Shown here piece by piece: positions 22,802-34,485 of a stretch of DNA of 64,000 nt. Source of the stretch: Plectosphaerella cucumerina. Taxonomy: Eukaryota > Ascomycota > Sordariomycetes > Glomerellales > Plectosphaerellaceae. How positions within the stretch are numbered: position 1 is the first letter of the stretch; each line of letters starts with the position of its first letter. The stretch is from positions 3,286,001-3,350,000 of the forward strand of contig JAGPXD010000003.1 of NCBI GenBank assembly GCA_020746995.1, given 5' to 3'. Both the position numbers and the translations under genes were made by a program. Below the pieces are notes generated by a model. That model had not been told where the DNA came from. It saw only the letters and a list, made by a program, of their open reading frames with translations, and made no database searches.

Positions 22802-25800
22802 TGGCGTGTCGGGAGGGGTGAAAGGGAGAGAGGGCGTTCAAGGGCGCGACTGTTGCGGCATTCGTCTGGGGGGTCGTGAGGTATCGTTATCGTTGGCGGG
22901 GGGCGGGCGAAGGAAGGGCCAGGGTCGGGGAGCGTCGATTAAGAGAAACTAGGAAACCGGGAATGCAGCTGTCCAGGGACGAAAAAGGAGCGAAGATTGG
23001 TCGTGTAGACGGCGGCGATTGAGGACAGCGGGAAAAGGGACGAAATGTTGGAGATGGCGTTTGCCCGGAGCGCCGTGGCGGATGCCACATTGGGAATCTT
23101 TTGGGTGACTAAGCGACCCCTATTCCAGCTGGCCCGCGGAACTGTTACGTAGCATTTACCTCTTCAAATGCACGCATTTCTTGGGTTTGCGGCGTCTGGC
23201 AGTCCTGAAATGATGGTATATGGTGCTCGTCTCATTTGGGATGAAGCGAATCGTCTGCATTTGCTCGGTTTCTGGGGTTGGGCGATCCCGGTCCTCCTGG
23301 CTGTCAACCCAACCCGGGGCGCTTGGTCTGGTGAGCTCGGTCAACCTCGGTGAACCTAGCCAGTTTCGGTGAGTTTGGCTAGATTCGGTGAGGCTGAGGG
23401 CAACTTGTCTCGATACCAACTGCACGGAACAGCCACGCCACGCTCACGGGGTAAACTCCGGAGCCGGTTGACTTTGATATCCAACGGTTATCCTGATGTT
23501 GGTGTCGAAAGTGACATGAGCTGGGTTGTTCAAACGCTTTGGCGAGCATGTGGTGCACTTTGGAAGACTACGTTGCTCTTCTGGCTGACCACTTGACCAG
23601 ACATCTTCTCCGGGGCGCTTGACGGCCAGTCCCAGTGAGAGGTTCTCGGAACAATAATCGTTGTTTGCGTGGACTCGCTGGCTGGCGTTCGAGGGGGAAC
23701 AAAGAAACCTTGGGGCTATCGACGATCTTTGGTCGTAGTCACGAAGATCTGACTTGGACCTTTCACGAGCCAAGCAAGCCAAGGTCTTCTCACCTGCTCT
23801 AAAGTCGAAGCGTGACCGGACACGGCTGGCCTTGCGACACTCGTCGTCCCCAATCGGTCAGGCGGCCGTTGAAAGTGACCAGACTCGTTTTACCAGCTCA
23901 ACAGCCCGGCAACAAAGCAATTTTGAAGCTGTCGATGGACCGTCTCGGCACTTGGAGGCTTCCAGATCAGTTCGCAACTCACAGATATTCTCCCGCAGAG
24001 GCATCGTTCGATCCTAGCCCGGGCAGATCTCTCGTCGAGGGCCTGAGCGTGAAAAGCCCGTGCTAGCACAAACTCAATCCTCATCGCCGCACAACAGACA
24101 CCAGGAACCTCGGACTAGACACGCTGGCTGCCGATTCTCCGGTTGAGCAGGTGTAACGGTTGTGAGCCCGGAGAAAGGGAGATGTCCTGCGAGGAGGCGC
24201 GGTCAGCAGCACGGGGCGCGCATCTGGATGATCACGACACCTCGGGCTTTGTGGTTCATGCACCTTTCCGTCGATTCTTCCAGCGGACGACACGACGAAC
24301 CCCAAGCCACCATCGAGACACAAGTCCGTGCTTCACAGGATGTTGTGTCACCGCGAGGGAGGGATGCATGTTGATGTATAGTGATCAGCGAAGTCGTTGG
24401 ACCCTTGAACCCTCCATCCAAGGCGCTGCTGTTTGCTGTGTCCTCCGCGGCACTTGCTCCGCGCATCACGAAAGTGTCGTCATGTAGCATTCAGCAATGC
24501 CAAGACCGACGGTTCCTGCGCATCTTTCGAGAAGCCTCTCGGGGGATTTCATCACTCCCGCTGGCACCGCCGCTCTCCTCCAGGGGTGTCCGCTGGGACC
24601 TGACAGGCGACCAATGATGGTGGCATGGATCTCCTTACTCATCATGACTCGAACTCCCTCTGTTCGGGTCAGATTCGGTGGGCAGTGCAGACAGGGGGGG
24701 ATGAATGGGGAATGGCCTCTTTTGGGTCAGGGGCAGAAGGGGGGTGGGACGGCTGGAAAGTGGCAGGCTGCAAGGACCTGGTCATCTCCGTGTGTCGCGG
24801 CGCCGAAGAGCCGTCTGTTCCGGGGGACGGGCAAGACGGGGAGGGTCTGTTGCGATGCGAAATCAATAAACCAGGGAGGCCGACGGGAGGCCGAGAGGGG
24901 GACTTCGGATGCGGCACGCACGGAGGAGAAAGAAGAGATGATCAGTGGCACTCGGGCCTAAAGATCGCCAAGGAGATGGCGCTGGTGGGATTGGTTTGGA
25001 AGCATCGTCGTACGTTTTAATACGAGCTGAGCTGGAGCAAAATGCCGTCAGCGTCAGGCTGATTGATGCACCGATGGGAGCCGAGGATGATGGCGGTGAG
25101 TCTGCGTTGCCCGAGAGCCAGTGGTTTGCCTCCCCTCACGTATGCCGACATGCTGACGTTGGCGCAAAAGGGCTGCCAGCTCAGAGTCGCATCGTCGATG
25201 TCGAGACGCAGATACGACCTGGGGAAGAGTAGGGCTGGATTGTCTTCTCGATGAGACATGCAACTTCAAGTTGAATATTTTAGTCATATGAACTTGAGCA
25301 GCGTGCAGGAGCTCGTAAATGCGCCGTGGCGGCCAGCCCAGTCGATGAACCGTCGCCGACTCTAAAATAAGCATCACCAGTTGAAGCTTGTTTACCCGTT
25401 GACACACTCAAACGTCGGCGCCGTGCCGGTGTTCTTGTGAATCCGGGATGATGGATGTTGGTAGACAGAGGGCAACATGCAAGAGAGTACAAGTAACACC
25501 CGGAGACTTTGTCTCTCCCGTGTCCCTCGCAAGGTCAGGAGGAACATGGAAATGCAAGAACCAAGTATTCCAGCGACGGGGAACTGCGATGATCCGCGGG
25601 GTTTATTTTTAGGGATCGACATTGAGGGCTGCAGAAGAGGTGGGCAGCCATCGTGTTCGCCCGACCGTCCGGCCGGTGTACAGCACAGCAATGTGCACCA
25701 CTGCTCCGGCGGCGCCGTTTGCTGCGCTGGCTAGCTGGCCACCTGGTCAGCCTGGCTTGGATTTTCTCTTCGTCCGACCTCGAACAGCGGGACGGGATGG

Positions 25801-26852
25801 ATGAACCTGGGATGACGGACGGGGCGGGGGAGGAGAAAGGAGAAAGCTCGTATTTGACTGGCGCGCGGGCCACTCCCAAGGCCACCGTCGTCTTGCCTTG
25901 CAGGGCCACCGTCACGCGTGGGCAGAAGCAAAAGCAAAAGCAAAGCGCAGACCTTCCAGACTGTCTCTGTCAGTCTGTCTCTGGGGAAAGACTGGTGGCG
26001 CCGCCGTCAAACCGACCACCCTTCCAACTGCTCCCTACCTTACCCTACCCTACCTAGTCGAATGGGAATCACGGGATGCTCTGACGGTCTGACCTTGCTT
26101 CTGGTCATGCCGCTCGCTGCCGGGCAATGGGCAATACGAGGTGTGCCTGTACACAAGCGCGCCCCGGCTGCAATTTCTTGGGAGCGATTCAGCCCCTGGC
26201 GCTACCGTCCGGGGCCGCGCCTCCTCGAGCGAGTGGGAGGGGCCAGTGAGCCCGGTCCAGAGGGGCCCAAGGGGTGGGAGCTCCGCGAGGAAAGACAGGG
26301 GTTGATGAGCCCCTATTGGGCGTTGGACACACCTGGGCGGAGGACGGATCGGGCTCTGCACTGCGCTGGGATGGGATGTGGACATGGGATGGGCCCATGT
26401 GGTGCCGTGACGCCGTCGCCCACGCCGTCTCTCTCTCTTTCTGTCCGTCTCCCAAAGCTCCATCATCCGAGGCCACCACCATGCACAGTCCGACCCCCCC
26501 TGACCCCCTGCCCATCTTGGGAACCACACACCGTCCTGGCCGTGCCCCCCCAATCATACGCCGGCGACGGCACGGTTCTGCGCCGGCCACCCCAGGCCCC
26601 TGACCCTGTCCAGCCCTCTCCCCAGTCTCCCGTCCCCTTAGCCTAAAGAAACATCATGTCCCCGAACTTTCCCTTCCTTTTCGATCATTGTTCTGCAGCT
26701 GCGCGTGTCACTCGTTTAACGTCCCGCCCAGTCGAACAATCTGTGTCCGCCCAAATTGCTGTGATATACCACGCAGCAATACCCGGCGCAGACTTCTATC
26801 GACTACCACCTCCACCTCCACCACACTCGCTACCCAACACAAATCGCCCATC
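22802..26852. other. Long gene-free divergent region upstream of gda1 and tyrosinase 1
   Basis: About 4 kb without supportable genes. It contains short repeats, including AGCAAA units near 25922-25948 and CTTACCCTACC units near 26036-26056. The right third is pyrimidine- and G-rich and probably contains the tyrosinase promoter. Overlapping frames on both strands lack motifs. Confidence 0.55.
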
Positions 26853-28825
26853 ATGCAGCTGCGATTCTCCTTGACCGTCTGGCTCATCGCCGCGGTCTCT
26901 TCTCTGGTTGCCGCCCAGAACTATCCCATCACCGGTGTCAAGGTCGCCTCTGGCGCCGAGGTGCCCCTGAGGAAGAACATCAACGCCATGTACAACTACG
27001 GCGGCCCTCAGTGGTATGTCCTCCTCTGTGAACTGAGCTCCTGAGCTGCTCTTTGGTACTAGCAGCATCACAGGGATCTTTACATCCGTTCTCTCGTTGT
27101 CCTTTACAAGCAGGACCCCGCGGACCGCCTGTCCTACTTCCAGATTGCCGGCATGTCTGCACCTAACTCATGAAGATGACCCTCTCTGACACCCACCAGG
27201 CATCCACGGCAGGCCCTACATCCAGTGGAACAACGCTGGTGGCCAGAACAGCGATGGCTGGCTGGGATACTGCCCGCACGGCGTAAGCATCTCATGAGCC
27301 TCATGCTGCCCTCTCATATCAACGCAACTCACACTCATCAGGAATCCCTCTTCCTCCCCTGGCACCGCCCTTACGTCCTGGCCTATGAGCAGCGCCTCGT
27401 CGAGACCGCTCTCAGCCTCGCCCAGGGCTACCCCGCCGCCTACCGCGACACCTACATCAAGGCCGCCCAGACCCTCCGTTCCCCCTACTGGGACTGGGCC
27501 GCCGCCAAGCAGGTCCCCGCCGCCACCGTGCCCCAGACCATGACTATCAAGATCCCCAACGGCAGCGGCCTCAAGGACTACACCGTCGAGAACCCCCTCC
27601 GCTACTACCGCTTCCCCCAGGCCGCCATCAACCAGCAGTTCGGCTCCTTCGCCCGCGACGCCCAGGTCATCAAGTGCCGTGACGGCAGCTACCCCGCCTC
27701 CGCCAACGAGGCCCTCGGCAAGCGCGCCTACAAGACTTGGGTCGTATGTCTTGCCATATCCTCTCATAAGGAAACCCTGCTGACCTTGCCAGTACGATGC
27801 CTTCACCCGCTCCACCACCTTTGAGCAGTTCGCCTCCACCGGCAGCGCTGGCACCAGTCTGGAGCAGATTCACAACGCCATCCACTGGGACGGCTCCTGC
27901 GGCTTCCAGTTCCTGAACGCCGACTACTCGGCCTTCGACCCCCTGTTGTTAGTCCGATGCCCCATCTCCCCCTGACCCCTCCCACTCACACCCCCCAGCA
28001 TGCTGCACCACACCAACGTCGACCGCCTCTGGGCCTACTGGCAGTTCATCAAGCCCAACGAGGCCACCCTGACCCGCAGCTACCGCGGCCAGGCCCGCTT
28101 CAGCTCCCGCTCCAACACCGTCATCAACGCCAACAGCCCCCTGCAGCCCTTCTACGCCGCCGCCGGCCGCTTCCACACCCCCGACTCGGTCAAGAGCATC
28201 AAGAACTTCGGCTACACCTACGAGGGCCTCGAGTACTGGCGCAAGAACGACGCCACCCTCCAGAAGGACGCCACCGCCTACATCAACCGCAACTACGTCG
28301 TCGGCTCCGTCCGCCTCCGCAAGCGCGCCGAGGACGAGGAGACCCTGACCCGCTACTTCGCCCAGATCCAGGTCGACGTCGAGCAGCTCGAGCGCCCCTG
28401 CTCCATCGAGCTCTTCGCCAACGTCACCAGTGTCGGCAACTTTGTCGTCATGGCCCAGCCCGCCACCGGCAGCTTCTTCGGAAAGTTCTCCCTCGACGCC
28501 GCCGCGGACCCCAAGGAGACCATTGGTGAGAACACCACCAGTGTCGTCAACGACCTTCTGGCCAGCCTCCGCATCGAGATCAAGAAGGTATGTCACTTCG
28601 CCTCAATCATCCCCTGTCTACATGCCAGAAAACTAATACCCCCCACAGCACGACGGCACCGTCATCCCCCTCACCAACGTGCCCAGCCTCAAGGTCGAGC
28701 TCGAGAACGTCGACATCCAGCCCGCCGAGTCGACCACCGAGCTTCCCGAGTACGTCCACGCCGAGCAGCGCACGGCCCCCAAGAAGGACCGTCACGGCCG
28801 TGGCCCCAGTGGCAGGAGGCAATAA
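26853..28825 (+). CDS. Secreted long-form tyrosinase (type-3 copper phenol oxidase)
   Basis: Seven exons: 26853-27013, 27074-27150, 27200-27282, 27342-27743, 27793-27947, 27999-28587 and 28649-28825, giving 547 aa. A signal peptide covers about residues 1-21. CuA ligands are H82 (GIHGRPY), H106 (YCPHG) and H115 (PWHR). C104 two residues before H106 is placed for the Cys-His thioether. CuB ligands are H268 and H272 (IHNAIHW) and one of H296/H297 (MLHHTNVDR). A C-terminal domain follows a Lys-Arg pair at 401-402, a possible processing site that would release active enzyme. Intron 2 must use a GC donor (GCATGT) to keep the conserved FQIAGIHG frame. Expected role: oxidation of mono- and diphenols to quinones, for pigment or defence. 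It converges on the PAQR gene. Confidence 0.95.
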
Positions 28826-29120
28826 GCGAATTTGATTTTCATGTTCTGTTCGGTTCCGACATATGGCGGCAGGCAGCGTTTCCACACATGAGTCTTTTCG
28901 TCGGTTCATGACTTGGGTTTTAGATTGGGCATCGACCAGTACATTCCTTTAATACCTTCCATAATCCACCCCCAACGTCTATTCTGCGGCGCGGTACATC
29001 ACCCGTTGCGTTCCCTATCTTCCCCGTTCTTGCAGGCGCATTTGGTGCCTTCTGCGACGGCCGTTGGCATGGATGTCTGATAATATTGATGTATCATGAA
29101 ATCTAGCTTCGATATACCTA
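28826..29120. other. Short convergent intergenic region
   Basis: About 295 bases holding the 3' ends of tyrosinase 1 and the PAQR gene. Nothing further is seen. Confidence 0.6.
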
Positions 29121-30242
29121 TCACAAGGCGTTGCAATAACCATGCATGTGCCCATCTTGTTGCCAGGCATCCGCGACCTGGAGCAGCCCCTGAAGCCTGA
29201 CCAGTGCTCCGGTCAACACCAGCACATGCATCCAGTTATGGCTCTGCCCGATCAGGTCAAAAGTCCCCGGGTACCATCGCTCTGGTATCCTCGAGGCGTA
29301 CAGCGCCGCTCCAGAAAAGTTGATGAACGCCAGACCGAGGAAGGACCTCAGACCCATCATGCCCTCAAGCCCGGATAGCCCGAAGGAGAGCAAGCCGTGG
29401 ACGACAGGTGCGAATAAGCTGGCTCCCAGAAAGACGTACATGAGAAAGCGAGTCGTTCTGTAGGCTGGCTGGCGAAACTTGGGCTGCAGCGTGAATAGCC
29501 CACATCCGAAGGCGGTGGTGGTGAGCAAGCCAAAGTATGCGTTGCGAACCGTGTGGTGGCAGTAGAACGCGAAATGGGTGCCCGAGATGCCAGTCCCCCA
29601 CATGACGAGAACGATGCCGAGGTGGTCGAGCTCGTTTCCGAACTTGTGCATTCCTGGGCTGTGGTCCGACAAGGTGTGGAAGCTGGTGGAGAGGATGAAG
29701 CAGACCACGACGCAGAGGTAGTAGAGACCGAGCGCGAGGCCATCCTGGGGCGAGATGCGGTGGGCGAGACGCTTGAAGTAGAAGAAGTCAACAAACATGA
29801 TGAAGAACCATGCCGCGCCAAGGAGGTGAGACCAGATGTTGGCTTGGGGGCGCCGAGTCAGCATTTCGGGGAAAAGGCGAGATTGAGGCAGTCCGCTACC
29901 GACCTGTCTCGTTATGGACTTCAAAGATGCTGCTCACACTCTTCCAGTATGAGAATGAGGCGGGCCTATGCATGATCAGTCTCAATCCGATGCGTTTGAA
30001 TGAGGTAGACCTGACCGGTAGCCTGTGAGAACAAACTCATTGTCCCTGATAGCCAGCATGTCAGCATAATCTCATGGCTCGACGACGGTGCTTGAGAGTA
30101 CGGTACCTTTGCCAAGGCACTGTGTGTTGAGATGTGTCAGTAACCGATCCATGCTACAGCGTCCGGGGAACTCACAGATATCTTTCCATCCCAGGAGTTT
30201 TCCCTTCTTCTGGGGTTCTGGCGAGCCCTCCTTCGGTGTCAT
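29121..30242 (-). CDS. PAQR / haemolysin-III family seven-TM receptor (Izh-like)
   Basis: Five minus-strand exons: 30242-30176, 30119-30107, 30045-30016, 29965-29904 and 29842-29121, giving 297 aa. Exon 2 is only 13 nt and exon 3 only 30 nt. Both are required to build the conserved stretch LPWQRDNEFVLTGYRP that precedes HNETANIWSHLLG, the family signature. Seven hydrophobic segments follow, with the conserved His/Asp residues in STSFHTLSDHS and in the C-terminal SHNWMHVLV, which form the zinc site in adiponectin receptors. By family knowledge these are ceramidase-like receptors, and yeast Izh proteins affect zinc and sterol homeostasis. The gene lies between two tyrosinases, one each side, with a membrane-protein gene beside it. 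Confidence 0.93.
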
Positions 30243-30755
30243 CTTGAGAATGACCCCGCCCGAGCTGGTGGTCGGTCGACTCCAAGAGGCCGCGATGGTC
30301 TGATTGCCCAGTAAGTTAGTTGCTTCAGGCGATAAATTCCGTCATCGATCCTCAAATGCAACTCAAGCACACTGATCGCAAGTGTCTTTGGTTGAAAAGG
30401 TGCGAGTGAGGAGGCGGGCACCGATGCTGTTGGCGATGCACATGCTTCCACGTGATTTAGGCGCTGTACAGGGGTATTTTCTTGGCGCATGCGTCCTGCA
30501 GGCCTCGGCCAACGGCAACCCTGACAAGGCGGTTATAGAAACACTGTTGGTACCAGATGTCCCTCATTACATGCAGGACTTCTCGAAATAGGGGACCTGA
30601 TGTCTTGAGGCATCTTGACTGCCTGACGCGCCCGTCGCGCTGATGCCAGACGTGCTGCTGGGCTCATACAAAGGGGGGAACCCTCGAGACCTGGGCCCCA
30701 GCAGCTTTGGAGACCAACTTCCAGACATGTACTTTACTTCCAGTGGACATTACAC
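30243..30755. promoter_or_regulatory. Divergent promoter of PAQR and membrane-protein genes
   Basis: About 510 bases separate the two divergent starts. No gene or strong motif is evident. Confidence 0.5.
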
Positions 30756-32552
30756 ATGTCGAAGCAAGACTCTTCCTCTTCAAAGTTCGTCGGATATGTC
30801 AACGATCCGGACGGCCGCGGTACACCCTCATTGGTGATCTCGTGCCTGGTCACCTTGGTCCTCTGCGTCTGGTCCGCAGTTCACCTTAACGTGCCACCAC
30901 CGGGCCAGACGAAACCCCAAGCCCTCCTTCTAATCGCTCGATGGATCGTCGCAGGCATTTATGCCCCAGAGCTTGTTGTCTTCGTCGCCTGGAGGCAATG
31001 GAGTTCCGCAAGGATCCTGCAACGCACCGTTGACACTTCCCTCGGAAAACAGTCGAAAGGAGAAAGCAATGGCACCAATCGCCGATCGGAATGGACTATG
31101 GCACACAGCTTTTTCGCTTGTGCTGGCGGTTTCGCGTTCGAGCTCGATGGCCTGAAGAACGCGATACATGGTGGAGCAAAAGGCGAGTCGCAGCGGGTAC
31201 AGAGGCTCACCATCACCGCAAAGGGTATTGCTCTGCTCGCGGAATGCGGAGCGCTTCCCGACATAGAAGCAGAACAGATCGAGGACAAGAGCAAGGCGAA
31301 CGATCTTGCCAAAGCCACCGTCTTGATTCAGGCGACATGGATGCTTGTCCAGTCCATCGGGCGCCTGGCCTCCCGGCTTCCGGTCACCTTGCTCGAGGTG
31401 AACACGGTAGCTCATGTGTAAGTATACATGCCCATATTGGTAGCATTTCATCAAGCTCATAGGCGGTGATCCAGGCTATGCGCATTCCTCATGTATTCCT
31501 TCTGGTGGCACAAACCACTTCTCCCCCAGCACCCCATCGTCCTCCGGGACGACGACCTGGCACCCTTGGCGGCTTTCATGTACTCGAGCAGCGAGATCAG
31601 CGGCTACGTCAACCCCAAGCGAGTCAAGTCAAAGACCATTGTCAAGACTTTCTTTGCCTACCTCAACCTCTATTCTAAGACTCCAGAACTTGAGAGCATT
31701 TGTCTTCGAAGCCGGGAAAGCTACCGAAATCCTCCCGATGCACCTCAGAGTGTACAGGAAGTAGTGCGTGACGGAAAACCGGATATGATTCCCGAGGTAC
31801 AGCTCCTGGAACGCCCCTCCTACACATTCCGAGAGTCGCCCACCGCATGCATGGACGAACTCAGAGCCAGAAGTGAGAAAGAGAAGGGAACAACATTCTT
31901 CGAACGTCGTGCACAGGTGCACGATAAGCGACCGCAGTGCGAGGAGAGCTCCAAGATCGAGAGGACGCGTTGGGACCTGATGAGCCGAGCTCTGTCCAAG
32001 CACCCCAATCTTCTCACCGGCCAAGTTCTCCTGACTCACAAAGTGGACATGGCAGAAGACGGCGGGCCAGAACACAAGACATGTCAACACCTGAAGCCAG
32101 AACAGCTCGTGGCCGACCACATCCAGAACTGGCCCTCTAGCGACCTTCTACGTGACGTCGGGGGGCTCGTCGTCGGCATGGTCCTGTGGTTCGCTAACCT
32201 ATGCTACGGCGCCATCCACGTGGCAGCCTGGAATGATCACTTTCCCTCCACGGCAGAGAAGTGGCTCTGGCGGGCTTCAGCATCCTACATTGCTTTCTGT
32301 GGCGGCTTGTGGGTTGTCTTGAACTTTGTAGTCGCGCAGGTTCCGCGGCTGAACGATTTCTGGGAGACGTGGATGGATGGCGAAAAGACGAGCCTCGAGA
32401 GCGTCGGGCTGGGGCTGGTCGTGTTTATCTGTGGGTTTAGTCTCGTCATTGCGCGCATCTTTGTTGTGGTAGAGGCGTTTGTGAGCATTAGGGAGCTTCC
32501 AGTCGAGGCTTACATGACGCCAGAGTGGACGAACATCTTTCCGCATTTTTGA
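30756..32552 (+). CDS. Fungal multi-pass membrane protein of unknown function
   Basis: Exons 30756-31417 and 31475-32552 (intron 57 nt) give 579 aa. Hydrophobic segments occur at both ends: near residues 24-45, 57-75 and 190-230 in the N-terminal half, and three strong ones between about 460 and 560. The central region is polar and Glu/Lys-rich. The segment LPVTLLEVNTVAHVLC followed by WWHKP is characteristic of a large, unnamed ascomycete membrane-protein family often expanded in Sordariomycetes. The protein ends in AYMTPEWTNIFPHF, also typical of that family. No catalytic motif is visible. Function unknown. It is tail-to-tail with tyrosinase 2, only 78 bases away. Confidence 0.87.
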
Positions 32553-32630
32553 GCTTGAGGATCGGGTGGATGGATAACTAGATACATGGAATTTTCGAAG
32601 CAAGCCTCTTGTAATGCCGCAGTATCCTCT

Positions 32631-34050
32631 TCACAGATACACATAGCAAAGGGGAGTTCCTCCCAGTGTGTTGAGCAGCTGTTCAATCGGCCTCGTCACC
32701 GCATTAGGTCCCATGGTAATAGGATCCGTCTTGACGGTATCCCGACTCGGAGGGTTGTTGTTGATGGTCACCGTGCCGGCAATCTCGGTCGCCTCGGCAG
32801 GATGCAGAACCTGCCAGATCCAATAGACCCGATCAACCATAGCATGATGCAGGAAGAACGACGGATCGTTGGGAGACGTGAAGATGTCACTCGCCTCGCC
32901 TCCCACAGCCGCATGACCCGAAGCATGCATGCCGAGGAACCCGTCGGGGAATCGACCCTGGAGCTCGGTCTGCATGGCGCCGATACTCTTCGAGGCGTCG
33001 CCGACGGTGACGTTGAGAAGGTTGGCAGTCGTCATCCACTTGGAAAGAACGAAAGACGAAAGGTCGCGTCGGAGGCACCGAGGGTTGGGCGCCATGGGAC
33101 CACCGGGGTTGGGGACGACGGTGTCCATCTCGGGAAACACGGGGCCGATGTTGATGCGAACGCTGGGTAGGTCAGATACAGGACATAGCTAAACAAGAGA
33201 AAGCATTGAAAGCTGTGAATGGGATAAACATACTCTGCAAAGGGTCCAGAAGTGACACAACCGCCGCCATCACCTGAAGGGATGTGGATGAAGCCGGCAG
33301 CCGTAAGTGTGCCGTTGTGCTGGAAGAACTCGCCGTCCCCGCTGAGGCTGGTATCACTCCCATCGAAGACGGGCGACTTTGTTGGATCGTCTACATAGGC
33401 AAACCAGTTCCAATACTGTCACAAAGTCAGAAGAAGCTCTGGCAGGTTTCTGCATCGATCGTGACTTACAGGCTGGTAGCCCTTGTACCCGCACTCGTTT
33501 CGCAGTGCCTGCTCGTAGGCCCATACGTAGTAGCGGTGCCAAGTGAGGAAGTTTCCCTGGACACTGGTCAGTCTGGGATGAGATTGACAGATAGAAACTC
33601 GTTTTACAGTTCCGTGGATGCTCAGGGTCTGTTCCAGGTGGACAGCAACAAAGTCATCGTAGCGGCTGCGCAGGCCGGGATAGGTCACCGGGTCGGTCTT
33701 GTGTAGAATTGAGGGCGCGGTATACAGGCATTTGGCCGCCTTGATGTAATCGCGTCTTTCGGTCTTGGTCAACAGAGCCCTGACCCAGTCAGCAAAGGCA
33801 CCGTCACTTGAGTGCTGCTGGAGACTCACCAGTCCCGGCGAACCGAGGCTTTGAAAATGGAGCAGCCCTCGGTTCTCTTTTCGAGACCCTCCGACTCCTC
33901 CAGAGCACTTGTAGCCTGGGCATTCAGATCCAGTAGAAGCCTTTCGGCCTCGGAAAGCGACTGGCTCTCCTCAGGGGCAGCCGGCGATGGGGCACCAAAA
34001 GCGAAGGTTGCGCCGAGCCCTAGGGCGACGATCAATGGAGAGGGGCGCAT
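32631..34050 (-). CDS. Secreted short-form tyrosinase with propeptide
   Basis: Minus-strand exons 34050-33830, 33779-33608, 33556-33470, 33415-33234 and 33162-32631 give 397 aa. A signal peptide spans about residues 1-19. A propeptide ends at Lys58-Arg59 (GLEKRTEG), a likely Kex2 site. CuA ligands are H121, H129 and H138 (LTWHRYY). CuB ligands are H300 and H304 (GMHASGH) and H327 (FFLHHAMVDR). Unlike tyrosinase 1 there is no Cys two residues before the second CuA His (S127), so no thioether is expected, and the C-terminal inhibitory domain is missing. Such short secreted tyrosinases are widespread in fungi and some act in secondary metabolism. Substrate here is unknown. Confidence 0.94.
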
Positions 34051-34485
34051 CGTGTGTCTGCACTGCCCGGAGATCGGGTGGTGACCGGGAAGCTACGATG
34101 AAAAAATGGCGGGTAGATGTGCTCTTAATCTTTCATGGCCACCGGTCGGCTTGGAGAATGCGACTCTGCCGAAATGTGCCGTTGGATCATCCCGGTAGCC
34201 CCGTGGTTGCAATGCCGAAGCGAGCGGGCGAATGGCCCCTGGACACCTCTTTACCCGATGCAGGGTCAGCACGAAGGTGAGAGCTATCATCGGGATCCCG
34301 GCGAATATTCGCCACTCTATTGCTTCGACGGCGTGCGCGTTCGGCGGGCCAAATATGCAGGTCATATGCAGAAGCACAGGGGCTCTCACCGCTGTATGAA
34401 CCACAAATACATAGGGTCTGCCCGTATCTCTAAGAAAACAGTCGCTTGCTCAAGTCTATCAAATCAAAACAGATGAAAGGGTCCA
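34051..34485. other. Tyrosinase 2 promoter and downstream region of next gene
   Basis: About 435 bases with no gene seen. It contains the tyrosinase 2 promoter on the minus strand. Confidence 0.55.

Noticed and set aside
26853..34050. A secondary-metabolite gene cluster around the tyrosinases
   Set aside because: No polyketide synthase, peptide synthetase, terpene cyclase, P450 or cluster-type regulator is present among the neighbours.
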